In this document: positions 35,859 to 46,060 of the stretch, piece after piece
Layout of the letters: the number at the start of each line of letters is the position of its first letter
Numbering within the stretch: position 1 is the stretch's first letter
NCBI RefSeq assembly: GCF_002949735.1
Contig: NZ_CP026681.1
Coordinates: forward strand, 2,356,001 to 2,420,000
Direction of reading: 5' to 3'
Length of the DNA: 64,000 nt
From: Nostoc sp. 'Peltigera membranacea cyanobiont' N6
Lineage (GTDB): Bacteria > Cyanobacteriota > Cyanobacteriia > Cyanobacteriales > Nostocaceae
Made by a program: the position numbers and the translations under genes
The notes under the pieces: model-generated
Database searches by the model: none
What the model saw: the letters and a program-made list of their open reading frames with translations, nothing else
Told to the model about the DNA's origin: nothing

Positions 35859-36613
35859 ACAGCACAACTTCCCCCTTGTTAATGGTTCCGCTAGATTTAG
35901 AAATTCATTCTAGAGCAAGACATTTAGCCGCTCAACAAAGCACAGTAGAAAAAGGTAAGCGAGTTTATTTGAATGCGTTAGCAGTTTACGCAGTTCATAG
36001 CTTTTTAAAATGGTTGCAAATACCAACAGATTTTAATTTATCAGATTCTTGGAATCCAGTTAAAGCAGCTTTATCAAATGTAGCTGATTTGGTAATTCCA
36101 AATGTGGGAACATTAGAATGTCGTCCAGTTTTACCCCAAGAAACTGTCATTTTATTACCAGATACTATAGAAAATAAGATTGGCTATGTAGCTATACAGT
36201 TTCAGGAAAGCCTAGATTCAGTGCAGCTATTAGGATTTGCACCAGCCGTTGATGAAGTGAATCCGCCTGCACAGTTAGCAGTGTCAGAACTCCAGCCGAT
36301 TGAGTCTCTCCTTGAGCAAATTACTCGTCTTGAAGTTGCGATCGCTTTTCTACAAACTGATGACTCAGTGGCAGTACAAGTACGGTCTGTATTAGACAAC
36401 AAACCTTTATCAGAGATTGTGGCACAGTTTGAGCTTCTTTACCGAACTGGCGATGAATTTGAGTGGCGCTACGCCGGAGGGGAAATATTAGCTGGAGATA
36501 CTCGCGCTGTTGGTGCTACTCGTGAAACAATTCAGCAAGATGATAGCGAATTACAAGATTTAGCCGAAATGCTATTGGAGAAGTTAGCAGAAATTTGGGG
36601 AGATGTTGCGTAG
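35855..36613 (+). CDS. DUF1822-family protein (252 aa)
   Basis: The start LLMVPLDLEIHSRARHLAAQ and the region YAVHSFLKWLQIPTDFNLSD with WNPV are typical of DUF1822, a cyanobacterial family of unknown function found between sigma-like and CHAT genes. Length is a little under the usual range. Coupled to the sigma-like gene by a 4-bp overlap; the CHAT gene begins 50 bp later. Confidence 0.8.
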   Translation: MNSTTSPLLMVPLDLEIHSRARHLAAQQSTVEKGKRVYLNALAVYAVHSFLKWLQIPTDFNLSDSWNPVKAALSNVADLVIPNVGTLECRPVLPQETVILLPDTIENKIGYVAIQFQESLDSVQLLGFAPAVDEVNPPAQLAVSELQPIESLLEQITRLEVAIAFLQTDDSVAVQVRSVLDNKPLSEIVAQFELLYRTGDEFEWRYAGGEILAGDTRAVGATRETIQQDDSELQDLAEMLLEKLAEIWGDVA

Positions 36614-36663
36614 TTTGAGCGGTTGGGAATGATGTATATAACTACCCAAAACATCCAATTGTC

Positions 36664-39600
36664 ATGGCTAAAGGATTCGGTTATCAAAAATCACCAGATT
36701 TTACTCAACGCCAAAAAGCTTATTTCAAGCTGATTAAACAGCTACTCAACTGTCCTAGTGGCAGGGAAATGAAGATTCTCAGGAAATACGCACACTTGGT
36801 TGATGCTGGGTTTGTAGAAACTTTGGAAATGGTAGCCCAAATCCGGGTTAACCAAGGAGATATTCGTTCTGCTTACTTTTTGAGAAATTTTGCTCATTGG
36901 CTAGGTGAGGAACTGGAATTATATAGAGATGAGCCTTCAGCAACAGATAATCTTATCAGGCCTCCTGCTTTTTTAGGTGAAATATTGTGGGCGATCTCAC
37001 AAAATAAAGGCAACCCACAAGCCGTTTACCCTCTACTTAAAGCTAACTTAGATCAACTCAATGATAATTTTTATGAACAGTTTAATTACTGGATAAACTT
37101 TAGCCTATTGAACAATGTACCAACAACAGAAAAATTAGCATTAACAAAAGGTATTGTTGATTTCTGTATTATGCTTTGGGCATTTCCCTTTGGAAACAGA
37201 GCAATTAACTTAGAAATTAGCATTACTGGCTTAGAAGCTGCTACCAAGATTTTTACCCGTCAGATTGTCCCAGAAATTTGGGCTAATATCCAATTAAATT
37301 TAGCACCAGCCTACCGCCATCGGATTCGAGGAAATCGCGCAGATAACCAAGAAAAGGCAATTGCTGCTTGTAATAATGGCTTGCTTATCTACACCAGCGA
37401 CAGTTTTCTCCAAGAGTGGGCGAGTCTGCAAAGTAATCTCGGTCTTGTCTATACTGACAGAATTATAGGAGACAAAGCCGAGAATTTGGAAAAGTCAATT
37501 TCTTGCTATGAAGCTGCTTTAAAAGTTGTTAACCGCGCTCAACTTCCTGAACTTTGGGGTACTCTTCAAAATAATTTGGGGAATGCGTACCTTTTTAGAA
37601 TTCAAGGTGATGAAGCACAGAATTTAGAAAAGGCGATCGCTTGTTATCAAGTCGCCCTACAAGTACGTACCCGTTCGGCATCGCCTTATTATTGGGCTAG
37701 TAGCCAACATAACCTAGCCAATGCCTACACTCAAAGGATTCTGGGTAATAAACAAAAGAATTTAGAAAAGGCAATTTCAGCATATATTAACGCCTTAGAA
37801 GTTTACACCGTTTCTGATTATCCTGAACGATGGGCAGGAACAAAAACCAATCTGGGAAATGCTTATTGGGAAACAGGTCAAATTACTGAGGCGCTTGAAT
37901 GTTTCCGCGCTGCTTTGCAAGTCTTCACTCCCACTAAATTTCCCAGAGATTGCATACAAACTGGATTGAGTTTAGGTAAAACAGCCTTGGCTGCTGGCAT
38001 GAAAGCAGAAGCTTTTGAAGGTTATGCAGTTGCCATTGAAGCTGTTGAACAAAGCCGTCATTGGGCTGGAATTTCTCAGAAACAAGAAATTCCAGAAGAA
38101 ATACTTGCCTACACGGAGATGGTGTTTTTTTGTATCACTAATGGGCAACAAGATAAAGCCAGGGAATATGCAAACCGTTCTGGTAAGCAAAAAATTTTAA
38201 CTCTCTTAGATAATTATGAAATTCATCAAATTAACTCAAATTCACAATTCCTTGGACAGATATTAAAAGTAATTGCTGAAAACAATGGAGAATCAGCAGC
38301 AGTATATCAAATTCTCGAAAATAATCTGAATGAATTAAATGAGGAATTTATTCAGCGTTTACAAATGTTTAAGTATGTTTTTCGAGAATTACCATCAGGG
38401 CAAGCTATTCAACTTGCTGCTACTATTTTTACTTTCAGTAATCTGATTCAGAGGTTTCCACAAGGCGATCAAGCAATTAATTTTAAAATTGCAGCTACAG
38501 GTTATGAATTAGCAACTACTATTTTTACTAAGAAAGATTTTCCTGAACAATGGGAAGAGATTGAATATGCGAGCCGTGAACTATTTCAGATTCAGCTATT
38601 TGAAGCAGTATTTAAGAACCTAGACAAGAACCTAGAAAATCCTAAAGCTGTTGTATACCCATTACTGGAAGCAAATAAACACAAACTTGATGAACGCTTT
38701 GCTACCGTATTGCGATTGAAGACAACAGCTATCCTGTCTGAAGCGCCGCCAGAGTATGCAAAATTTATTGCTGCAAGCCTTGTAGATTTGAGCCTTCTGA
38801 TTAAAGAATTTCGACAGGGTAGTGAGGCGAACAACTTAGAGATTGCTATCACAGGTTACGAAATTGCTTCTAAAGTCTTGACTTGCCAAGCTTTCCCAGA
38901 ACAATGGGGTATGTGTCAATTTATGTTGGGCAATGCTTACCACCGTCGAATAAAAGGTGAGCAAGCAGAAAACCTAGAACAATCCCTTTCTTACTTACAC
39001 AATGCTTTACAAGTCTGTAACCGTGAGCAGTTTCCCGAACTTTGGGCAGAAATTTACAGTCATTTGGCCATTGCCTATGGCTATCGGATTCGTGGCGATC
39101 AAGTAGAGAATGCAGAACTAGCTATCAAGGCTGGTGAAGCTGCGATGCAGGTTTGGACTCACGATAAATCTCCTGAAGGATGGGGAAAAATCCAAAACAA
39201 TCTAGGCATTATCTACCGCGATCGCATTTTAGGAGACAAGGCTGAAAATTTAGAACAAGCGATCGCTTGTTATCAAAATGCCCTTTCCATTCGTACTCGT
39301 GAAGACTTCCCAGAACTTTGGGCGCAAACTCAATTCAACATCGGCTCTGCTTATCGTCAGAGACTCAGAGGTGATGCAGCAGAAAATGTGGAAATGGCGA
39401 TCGCTGCTAATCAATCTGCTTTACAAGTCTACACAAAAGCAGCCTTTCCCACAAATTGGGCAGAAGTACATATAAATTTGGCTAATGCCTATCTTCACCG
39501 AATTCATGGCGATAGGAGCCAGAACTTAGAAAAGGCGATCGCTGCTCATCAATCTGCTTTACAAGTCTTCACCAAAGATAAATCTCCCCGACAATGGGCG

Positions 39601-41520
39601 ATGACTCAGATGAATTTAGGAAATGTCTTCTTGATGCAACAGCAAATAGAAGCAGCAATTACCTCTTATCGTTCAGCTTTAAAAATCTTCACTCCGACTG
39701 CTTTTCCTAACGAATGCCTAAAAGTAGGAGAAATGTTAGGAAACACTGCTTTTGACATTGGTGATTGGGCTGAAGCTATTAGGGGTTATAGTGTGGCGAT
39801 TGAAGCTGTAGAAACCAGTCGCATTTGGGTAATTTCTGAGTCACGCCGTCAAGGAATCTTAGCTAATTCTCTCCATATTTACCAAAATATGGTGCAAGCT
39901 TGTATTAATAATAAACAACTGAATAAAGCTGTTGAATATGTCGAACGTTCTCGCTCAAAACGACTCGTAGATTTAATGGCAAGCAATGATCTTTATTCAG
40001 ATGGGGAAATTCCTGCTGAAATTCAACAGTATTTACAAGATTTTGAAGCGATACAACGGCAAATTGATAATGAACTAAGACACCATTATAATAGCAGTAA
40101 CTTGGATGGTAATAAACTCGGTAAAAGCCCACATAGTCGGGCTGCTAACGAAGCTTATAACGAAACTATTGCAGATTTGGAAGCTGAAAAACAGCAAATT
40201 TGGGAACAAATGCGCCGCCTAGATCCTGTCCTGGCTGGTCAAATTCAAGTAAGTCCCATGAATTTGTCATCCATACAGCAGCTCATTAAACTGCCTACAA
40301 CAGCTATTCTGAGCTTTTATACTACCTTGAATGACACTCATATCTTTGTCATCCGGCAGAGTCAAATTACTTTGCACACTTGTACTGGATTGGGATTTGA
40401 AACTTTACAATCATCAATTTTAACTCACTGGTTAGAGCAATATGTTCATCACAAAGACACTTGGAAAGAGCAATTTAGTTTTTTAATAGCAGAACTAGCT
40501 GAAGTCTTAAAATTCAATGATTTAATTGCACAACATCTGAAAAATATTGATGAATTGATTCTTGTTCCTCATCTAGCATTACATCTAATTCCTTTTGCTG
40601 CTTTACCAATTGCAGAAAGTCAATATCTGGGAGATAAATTTTTAATTCGTTACGTTCCTAGCTGCCAAATTTTAGAATTTTGTCACAACCGTCCCTCAGT
40701 CAGTAGTCTTATGAACTACGGTATTGTTGAAGATGCTACTGAAGATTTACCCTACGCTAATTGGGAAGGAGAACAACTAGCAAATTTGTATGATATTCCT
40801 GATAATCAACGTTTAAAAGGTATTCAAGAAGCTAGTGTCAGCAACTATCGTCAACTGATACAAAAAGTTCAAGTAATTCATTCTAGTCATCATGCGCGAT
40901 CGCGTCTTGATAATCCTCTAGAATCAGTATTAATTTTAGGAGATGGCTATATTACGTTAAGTCAGTTATTAACTCCAAGTTGGCGCACTCCTCAGTTAGA
41001 AGACGTATTTCTATCTTGCTGCGAAACTGGCTTGGGTGTTGCTGAAATAACCGACGATATTCTCACTCTTTCAACAGGTTTTCTTTGTGCTGGCGCTAAA
41101 AGTGTTATCAGTACACTCTGGGCAGTAGATGACTTGGCAACAGCACTATTTTCACTATTTTACTATCAATCCCGACATCAGGGAAACAAACGACTGCAAT
41201 CAATTAGACAAGCTCAATTTGAACTGCGTACCCTTACAGGTGAAACTCTTACCACCATTTACAAACCTAAGTTAAGTTCTTTTTTGACGCAGAAAGGTAA
41301 GGAAACCTACACGCTGCGTAAAAAAACTCAAGAAGAACGGGATATTCATCCACAAGATTCTCAAATGTATCAGCAACGCAATGAAGAATATAAAAAGTAT
41401 GCCAAAATCGGCAACCGAATTTATGACGCAAAAAAAGATTTGGAATCTTTTTGTGGAGAGTCTAAACCTTTCTCTCACCCTTATTATTGGGCAGCTTTCA
41501 CCTGTTCTGGGTTAAATTGA
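36664..41520 (+). CDS. TPR-repeat CHAT-domain (caspase-like) protease (1618 aa)
   Basis: Residues ~1-1150 hold two long blocks of tetratricopeptide-like repeats (for example WGTLQNNLGNAYLFRIQGDE, NLEKAIACYQVALQVRTRSA). The C-terminal ~350 residues are a CHAT protease: catalytic His near 1409 (VIHSSHHARS) and Cys near 1453 (FLSCCETGLGVAE), then LSTGFLCAGAKSVISTLWAV. The two TPR blocks repeat the same order of motifs, so the scaffold arose by internal duplication. CHAT enzymes cut proteins after activation by a partner; TPRs likely sense it. Third gene of the sigma-DUF1822-CHAT unit. Confidence 0.85.
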   Translation: MAKGFGYQKSPDFTQRQKAYFKLIKQLLNCPSGREMKILRKYAHLVDAGFVETLEMVAQIRVNQGDIRSAYFLRNFAHWLGEELELYRDEPSATDNLIRPPAFLGEILWAISQNKGNPQAVYPLLKANLDQLNDNFYEQFNYWINFSLLNNVPTTEKLALTKGIVDFCIMLWAFPFGNRAINLEISITGLEAATKIFTRQIVPEIWANIQLNLAPAYRHRIRGNRADNQEKAIAACNNGLLIYTSDSFLQEWASLQSNLGLVYTDRIIGDKAENLEKSISCYEAALKVVNRAQLPELWGTLQNNLGNAYLFRIQGDEAQNLEKAIACYQVALQVRTRSASPYYWASSQHNLANAYTQRILGNKQKNLEKAISAYINALEVYTVSDYPERWAGTKTNLGNAYWETGQITEALECFRAALQVFTPTKFPRDCIQTGLSLGKTALAAGMKAEAFEGYAVAIEAVEQSRHWAGISQKQEIPEEILAYTEMVFFCITNGQQDKAREYANRSGKQKILTLLDNYEIHQINSNSQFLGQILKVIAENNGESAAVYQILENNLNELNEEFIQRLQMFKYVFRELPSGQAIQLAATIFTFSNLIQRFPQGDQAINFKIAATGYELATTIFTKKDFPEQWEEIEYASRELFQIQLFEAVFKNLDKNLENPKAVVYPLLEANKHKLDERFATVLRLKTTAILSEAPPEYAKFIAASLVDLSLLIKEFRQGSEANNLEIAITGYEIASKVLTCQAFPEQWGMCQFMLGNAYHRRIKGEQAENLEQSLSYLHNALQVCNREQFPELWAEIYSHLAIAYGYRIRGDQVENAELAIKAGEAAMQVWTHDKSPEGWGKIQNNLGIIYRDRILGDKAENLEQAIACYQNALSIRTREDFPELWAQTQFNIGSAYRQRLRGDAAENVEMAIAANQSALQVYTKAAFPTNWAEVHINLANAYLHRIHGDRSQNLEKAIAAHQSALQVFTKDKSPRQWAMTQMNLGNVFLMQQQIEAAITSYRSALKIFTPTAFPNECLKVGEMLGNTAFDIGDWAEAIRGYSVAIEAVETSRIWVISESRRQGILANSLHIYQNMVQACINNKQLNKAVEYVERSRSKRLVDLMASNDLYSDGEIPAEIQQYLQDFEAIQRQIDNELRHHYNSSNLDGNKLGKSPHSRAANEAYNETIADLEAEKQQIWEQMRRLDPVLAGQIQVSPMNLSSIQQLIKLPTTAILSFYTTLNDTHIFVIRQSQITLHTCTGLGFETLQSSILTHWLEQYVHHKDTWKEQFSFLIAELAEVLKFNDLIAQHLKNIDELILVPHLALHLIPFAALPIAESQYLGDKFLIRYVPSCQILEFCHNRPSVSSLMNYGIVEDATEDLPYANWEGEQLANLYDIPDNQRLKGIQEASVSNYRQLIQKVQVIHSSHHARSRLDNPLESVLILGDGYITLSQLLTPSWRTPQLEDVFLSCCETGLGVAEITDDILTLSTGFLCAGAKSVISTLWAVDDLATALFSLFYYQSRHQGNKRLQSIRQAQFELRTLTGETLTTIYKPKLSSFLTQKGKETYTLRKKTQEERDIHPQDSQMYQQRNEEYKKYAKIGNRIYDAKKDLESFCGESKPFSHPYYWAAFTCSGLN

Positions 41521-41709
41521 TAACTGCAATCTCTGAAGTATAACGGTTATATCTCTGTTTATGAAGTTATGATTTCTAACTCTAAAATACTCGCCTGCAA
41601 AGTTTGACGATACTTTTCTTCAGTTACCATCGCACTCATGCGCTAAGAGCGATCGCATTAACAGCGCCAATCAGTGTAAGTTCAGAAATTCTTGAAAATA
41701 ATAAAAATA

Positions 41710-42396
41710 CTAACTTACCGAATGATATGATCCCGTATTTTCGTTAAATTCCCATCCCATACCCGATTTATCCTTGCCCTTGCACCATGCCACAAAAAGC
41801 GGTGGGTGCAGCTTAATTCGCTGTTCGCGTACAGTTTCTACGCTTACACCAAGTCTTGAAGCTAAACCTTCTTCCGTCAACGGTTGGATTCGGGGAGTAT
41901 GCCCTTTGAAGGATGAATTATTGTACGATTTATTGCCCCGCCTCGGTTGGTTATTGAGATGATTTTGAATTTTAATAATCGCCTCGGTAAACTGTGTCAT
42001 TCGGGCTGTTATCCCCTCAATTTTTTCTGATAAATCGGCGAGATTATGGATTGCTGTGGTTTCGTTGCTAGATTCACTTGAAAACTGTGACTCCAGCTTA
42101 TCAAGTCGTGAGCAAATAGCTAATATCGTTTCATTGGTCGGGTTGGGGTGACTATTGTTACTAGTAACTAAGTACTCCTCAACACTTGCCTTAATCTTAG
42201 AGTCCAAGCGTTTATCTAAATTATCGCCACCAATTGCATCAAGGTTATCTATATCATCTAGGTAGAGTTCGATAAATTGGGTGAGCGTGGCTGTTGCCGT
42301 CGTCCCTTTCGACTTACAACGGGCGATAAACTGCTCCCACATCTTTTGGTCGCAGTTAAAAGATGCCAGTTTCTTGTTTTTCCCTGTTTGGCTCAT
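41710..42396 (-). CDS. Coiled-coil, HTH-containing plasmid/island protein (228 aa)
   Basis: The N-terminal part (NCDQKMWEQFIARCKSKGTT) resembles a ribbon-helix-helix-type plasmid protein. A coiled-coil middle follows (LADLSEKIEGITARMTQFTE), then a C-terminal helix-turn-helix (TEEGLASRLGVSVETVREQR). Probably a DNA-binding maintenance or regulatory protein. It lies downstream of the integrase on the same strand, 143 bp away. Confidence 0.55.
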   Translation of the reverse strand: MSQTGKNKKLASFNCDQKMWEQFIARCKSKGTTATATLTQFIELYLDDIDNLDAIGGDNLDKRLDSKIKASVEEYLVTSNNSHPNPTNETILAICSRLDKLESQFSSESSNETTAIHNLADLSEKIEGITARMTQFTEAIIKIQNHLNNQPRRGNKSYNNSSFKGHTPRIQPLTEEGLASRLGVSVETVREQRIKLHPPLFVAWCKGKDKSGMGWEFNENTGSYHSVS

Positions 42397-42538
42397 GTCT
42401 AGGTACTATCTAGGTTAACCGGGACTGGACACGACCGAATAAGCGCGTCATCCCGAAAAGATAACTACCTTGACACTATCATTTTGGAGCGCATGAGCGC
42501 GATGGCGTACCCGCCATGAACCGGTGGCGATTGCTTTT

Positions 42539-43621
42539 TTACCGATGTTTGCTTTTCTTACGCAGTGCGTGAGAAGTTCCAACACGCCCGACATGGTGAA
42601 TGTACTTTGCAGTTGTCGCAGGCGAAGCATGGCCCAAATCTGCCTGCAAGTCAAAATCAGAAGCTCCATTTTTCTTAGCCAGCGTCGCATGAGTGTGGCG
42701 CAGAAAATGGGCGCTGAATTTTATTCCCGCAAAAGCAGAAATTTCCGCCATCATTAACCGCAATCCGCGATCGCTTAGAGGTTTACCTCTATCCCGCCGA
42801 CTGGGACTAGGAAACACCGGCTGATCATTGCTGGCATCGCCACGGTAATCCAGTAGCACCGCACTAGTTTCCGGATCGAGACTAATGGTTCTGGTTTTAT
42901 TTCGTTTCCCCGTCACAGTTAATAACAGACAATCTCCATCCTCCCGAAACTGCCGCCAAAATAACCCCGGCGTAACTATGCGCTTACCATAATCAGAAGT
43001 TTGCCGCGCAATTTCTCCCGCCCTCACCCCACTGTAAAAGACGAGAGTCAACAGCAGCCAATGCATCTTATTAGTGTTGTGTTGCAAATCTACTTCAATC
43101 GCCGCTTTTTCCAACTTAGCAATGTCGCGTTCCGACAGAATGCGCTCTGCGAGCTTATCGTCCCATTGGATACTTAAGTCCTTGCCCAAGTCGATAGCAA
43201 AATAACCAATAGAAGCTCTAGTACCCCACTCCCACAAACTTTTAATCGCCGCCGTGTATTTAGCTGCCGTATTTTTACTAATTCCATAAGTATTTTTCTT
43301 TCCCCGTACTGGCTTTTCATCCTTCAGCCAAGCAAGATTTGCGTGTAGATGGAATAACGTTACCATCCTCAAATCAGATATCCCAAACCGCGACTGCATA
43401 TAATCGGCAAGCTCATAACCAATTTGCCGATATGCCCGTCGCGTTTGGTCGCTTTTAATAGTGACAGAATGTACCCATAGCTCAATTAGCTGTTCCGTCG
43501 AATTAATTCTCTGGCGGTTGGGAAAATAATAATCCACAAGCGCAACCCGGGCTTGATCAAGCGGTAGAGTCACCACCTCCACAGCAAGTGATTCCACGCT
43601 TAATACAGGTAAATTTTCCAT
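42539..43621 (-). CDS. Tyrosine-family site-specific integrase (360 aa)
   Basis: Catalytic set: Arg in VFYSGVRAGEIARQ, Lys-strand TVTGKRNKTRTISLD, HxxR in HFLRHTHATLAKK and H...Tyr in DLGHASPATTAKYIHHV. An N-terminal core-binding domain is present. Start taken at ATG 43621 (MENLPVLSVES). The architecture is that of phage/island integrases and it may mobilise this part of the window. It is transcribed away from the coiled-coil gene at 43880. No att repeats were found by eye. Confidence 0.85.
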   Translation of the reverse strand: MENLPVLSVESLAVEVVTLPLDQARVALVDYYFPNRQRINSTEQLIELWVHSVTIKSDQTRRAYRQIGYELADYMQSRFGISDLRMVTLFHLHANLAWLKDEKPVRGKKNTYGISKNTAAKYTAAIKSLWEWGTRASIGYFAIDLGKDLSIQWDDKLAERILSERDIAKLEKAAIEVDLQHNTNKMHWLLLTLVFYSGVRAGEIARQTSDYGKRIVTPGLFWRQFREDGDCLLLTVTGKRNKTRTISLDPETSAVLLDYRGDASNDQPVFPSPSRRDRGKPLSDRGLRLMMAEISAFAGIKFSAHFLRHTHATLAKKNGASDFDLQADLGHASPATTAKYIHHVGRVGTSHALRKKSKHR

Positions 43622-43737
43622 AAGATAAATCCCCAACCCCCACTGATGATTATGATGCCGAGAACTATAATTCCCGGTATCTTTATGATAGTTGTTTCCC
43701 AGACACGATCCAATTGCCCATCTAGAATCATCTATAT

Positions 43738-43747
43738 CGTATATACG
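43738..43747. promoter_or_regulatory. Palindromic operator-like site between integrase and coiled-coil genes
   Basis: CGTATATACG is a perfect 10-bp palindrome within the 243-bp divergent gap. It is followed by a related GATATCCCGTATGCGATG and two TAGGGGGAG copies. It could be an operator for the RHH-like product of the 43880 gene. No classical promoter is clear. Confidence 0.35.
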
Positions 43748-43879
43748 CGGATATCCCGTATGCGATGATAGTAGGGGGAGATAGAGAGGTAGGGGGAGTA
43801 AGTAAATATTAGAACTCGAAGCAAATGGTTAAAGAACTGATTAGAAATCACTTTTCCACAACAAAAGCGCGAGGGACTG

Positions 43880-44362
43880 GTGGAATATCCGCAGATAAAT
43901 ATAAAACTTCTGTCAGAAGAAGACCGGGAGTTGGTGAAGCAGGCCAAGCAGCGTGCTGAGGATTTGCGCTTAACTTTTAAAGAGTTTGTGCTGGATTGTA
44001 TTAAACAAGCACTCTCTGAAGAGAGTCCAGATGATGCAGATAGTGCAACTGCTGCCGAAATTGAAGCTTTGAAAGCTCAAATCGCCGCATTGTCACAGAA
44101 AGTGAGTATTCCTTCTGCGACCAAAACGGAAGTGCATACCCTCCAGGAAAGGGTAAATCAATTGCGGGTGGGGATTTCAAATGAAATTAAGAAAGATAGG
44201 GAGCAACTTGCTTCTTTGACGTTGGCGCTCTCCCGGCTTGAAAGCCAAATTGAACAGTTGGTGCCTTCTTTAAATCTTCAAGTGGATGGCGAGGTAAATT
44301 CAAACAGTGATGGCGATTGGCTTTTTGGGGAAGACTCCGGTGCTGAACTACCGTTAACTTAA
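43880..44362 (+). CDS. Small coiled-coil protein with RHH-like N-terminus (160 aa)
   Basis: GTG start at 43880; no ATG upstream gives a better frame. The start INIKLLSEEDRELVKQAKQR followed by LTFKEFVLDCIKQAL has the strand-helix-helix pattern of ribbon-helix-helix DNA-binding proteins. Heptads follow (EIEALKAQIAALSQKVS, LALSRLESQIEQL) and then an acidic tail (DGDWLFGEDSG). Likely a repressor or maintenance protein paired with the divergent integrase. Confidence 0.5.
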   Translation: MEYPQINIKLLSEEDRELVKQAKQRAEDLRLTFKEFVLDCIKQALSEESPDDADSATAAEIEALKAQIAALSQKVSIPSATKTEVHTLQERVNQLRVGISNEIKKDREQLASLTLALSRLESQIEQLVPSLNLQVDGEVNSNSDGDWLFGEDSGAELPLT

Positions 44363-44390
44363 GCATGGGAATTGAAGAATGGGGACGGCG

Positions 44391-44450
44391 TAAAGCCTGC
44401 GGCATAGCTAAGCTTAACGCGCAGCGTCTCGTAGAGAATAAATTCGCCTG
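44391..44450. repeat. Interspersed palindromic repeat
   Basis: TAAAGCCTGCGGCATAGCTA (44391-44410) is the exact reverse complement of 34347-34366. AACGCGCAGCGTCTCGTAGA follows, another shared unit. Confidence 0.65.
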
Positions 44451-44550
44451 CGCCTTTCTTCCATGCTTTCAAGCACCAGGTGTCCCCGCAGCAGAACACT
44501 TGGTGTAGTTCACCTGACTTGAAATCTGCTGTAATTATTTAGTGGAGATT

Positions 44551-45771
44551 TTAGCCTTGTGTGAGCGTTAATTCTTCACGCTTGGCGGAATTGACAATTT
44601 TCACCAAATGCTGGTTTAAATAACTTTGGGCCGAAATGTACAGACTTTCCCAAATTTCTTGATTGCGACAAATTTTAGTCCCCACTGTATTTCCTGCTGT
44701 TTTTTCCGATATCAAGTATTTACGGTAATAGTTACCCCACAGGTGTTGGAGAAAGTTTTCCGCAAATTCGTCAAAAGGAATAATCCAGTTATAGTCTTGG
44801 TCTAGGAATACCCGATAGGATGCAATTATGGGTAGTGCGAGGTCAGTTGGCGCACCAAACCCAAACGAGTACTTGCTGTCGGGGAGAAGGGTACTTTTGC
44901 GTGTATCGATTGATGCTAAATCGTTGACACCCTTTCTTCTGGGGTTGCTGATATGTTCTTGGATTATTTCGTACAGTCTTTGCTCAATCCACAGAGCTTT
45001 GGGAAGTAGAGGCAATAGAAGAGTTAATCTTTCTCTCTCAGTGTCTGTGATTTGGCTTGGGGTGTTCGTACCTGTAGGGTGCTTGCTTCGTTTATTGCCG
45101 TCGGGATTGTATCTATTTCTGTCGAGGCAGTTTAGAAGCTTGAACAAGTGGTTAACATTACACTGGGCATTTCTAGGAGCGCCGCTTTGGTTTTGGTAAT
45201 AGGCTATTCTAAATTTTCTATCTTCTGCTCTTTCTAACTGGGCTAAATACTGCTTGATAAATTTGTAATCTCCCCTGGCGTTGACTTTGGAGCGAGAATC
45301 TACTGGCGATGTGGTATTTGAGGCGAGGGCTATATCTTTAGCCTCCTCTTCCTGGAGGCCGATGTGGATGGTAACTTTGACTCTGGCTTGGGTTAGGTCA
45401 TATTTGTAATTTTTAGCTTGCTCAAACGCTAAAACTGTGTGACCTCCATTGATAATGCCATCGCTACCCCCCTCGCTAGCTTCTAAGACTTCTAGCTCCA
45501 GTTCGGTTTTGTTTTTGCTAGGTTTAACTTTATTCGCTGACAGAACGATTCCACTGTGACGAGAGAAGAATTTTTCTGGTTGAGTCGTCACAGAGTCAAA
45601 GATTTGTCGGTATGTCGCACTTTTGCGGTTAGGTTCTCGGATGTTGGGTTCTAGGGGTAAGTCTGTCGGGAAGCCGTCCACATGGGCGGTGGCGATGATG
45701 CAATTGGGGTTTGCATGGAAATAGTTGTCTACTTTAATAATCCAGTTTTTCGGCATGGGTGGTTTCTGCAT
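44551..45771 (-). CDS. AIPR-like (abortive-infection phage-resistance) protein (406 aa)
   Basis: The middle region has the AIPR pattern: FFSRHSGIVLSANKVK (the NNGI-type strand), then a spacer and DGIINGGHTVLAFEQA (the IVNGxQT motif). Further on ALASNTTSPVDSRSKVNARG fits the N..Q/S..V motif of the same family. AIPR genes occur in anti-phage islands; their mechanism is poorly defined. It is a single gene, with about 290 bp between its start and the NACHT-HEAT gene in a divergent arrangement, so both may be co-regulated. Confidence 0.65.
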   Translation of the reverse strand: MQKPPMPKNWIIKVDNYFHANPNCIIATAHVDGFPTDLPLEPNIREPNRKSATYRQIFDSVTTQPEKFFSRHSGIVLSANKVKPSKNKTELELEVLEASEGGSDGIINGGHTVLAFEQAKNYKYDLTQARVKVTIHIGLQEEEAKDIALASNTTSPVDSRSKVNARGDYKFIKQYLAQLERAEDRKFRIAYYQNQSGAPRNAQCNVNHLFKLLNCLDRNRYNPDGNKRSKHPTGTNTPSQITDTERERLTLLLPLLPKALWIEQRLYEIIQEHISNPRRKGVNDLASIDTRKSTLLPDSKYSFGFGAPTDLALPIIASYRVFLDQDYNWIIPFDEFAENFLQHLWGNYYRKYLISEKTAGNTVGTKICRNQEIWESLYISAQSYLNQHLVKIVNSAKREELTLTQG

Positions 45772-46060
45772 CTTAGCGATACATTCTCAATTATTCTTCT
45801 GGTGAGAAGAAGCGAACGCTTAAAGATTATATTTTGTAATTTTGTCTAAATGCGATCGCGGCTGCGACTAGCGTTAAAGAAGAATCCAGAAGTCTCAATT
45901 GCTTTACTGGGGCGGGTAGGATAGTAGACTACCGCCGTCTGCTATAATAAGGCACACCAAAACCTGAAAAATTGACTTCTTAGAACCTTTCTTAACTTTG
46001 CCTTTTCTCTTACACCCTTTGGAGTTTTTGAAGCTTCGACTAGCTAGGAAAGGATCATAA

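Noticed and set aside
43771..43800. Iteron-type replication origin from the repeated TAGGGGGAG units
   Set aside because: Only two copies, and no recognisable replication initiator gene nearby.
45925..45950. Promoter for the NACHT-HEAT gene based on TATAAT at 45943-45948
   Set aside because: No acceptable -35 element at 16-18 bp spacing, and AT-rich hexamers are frequent here.
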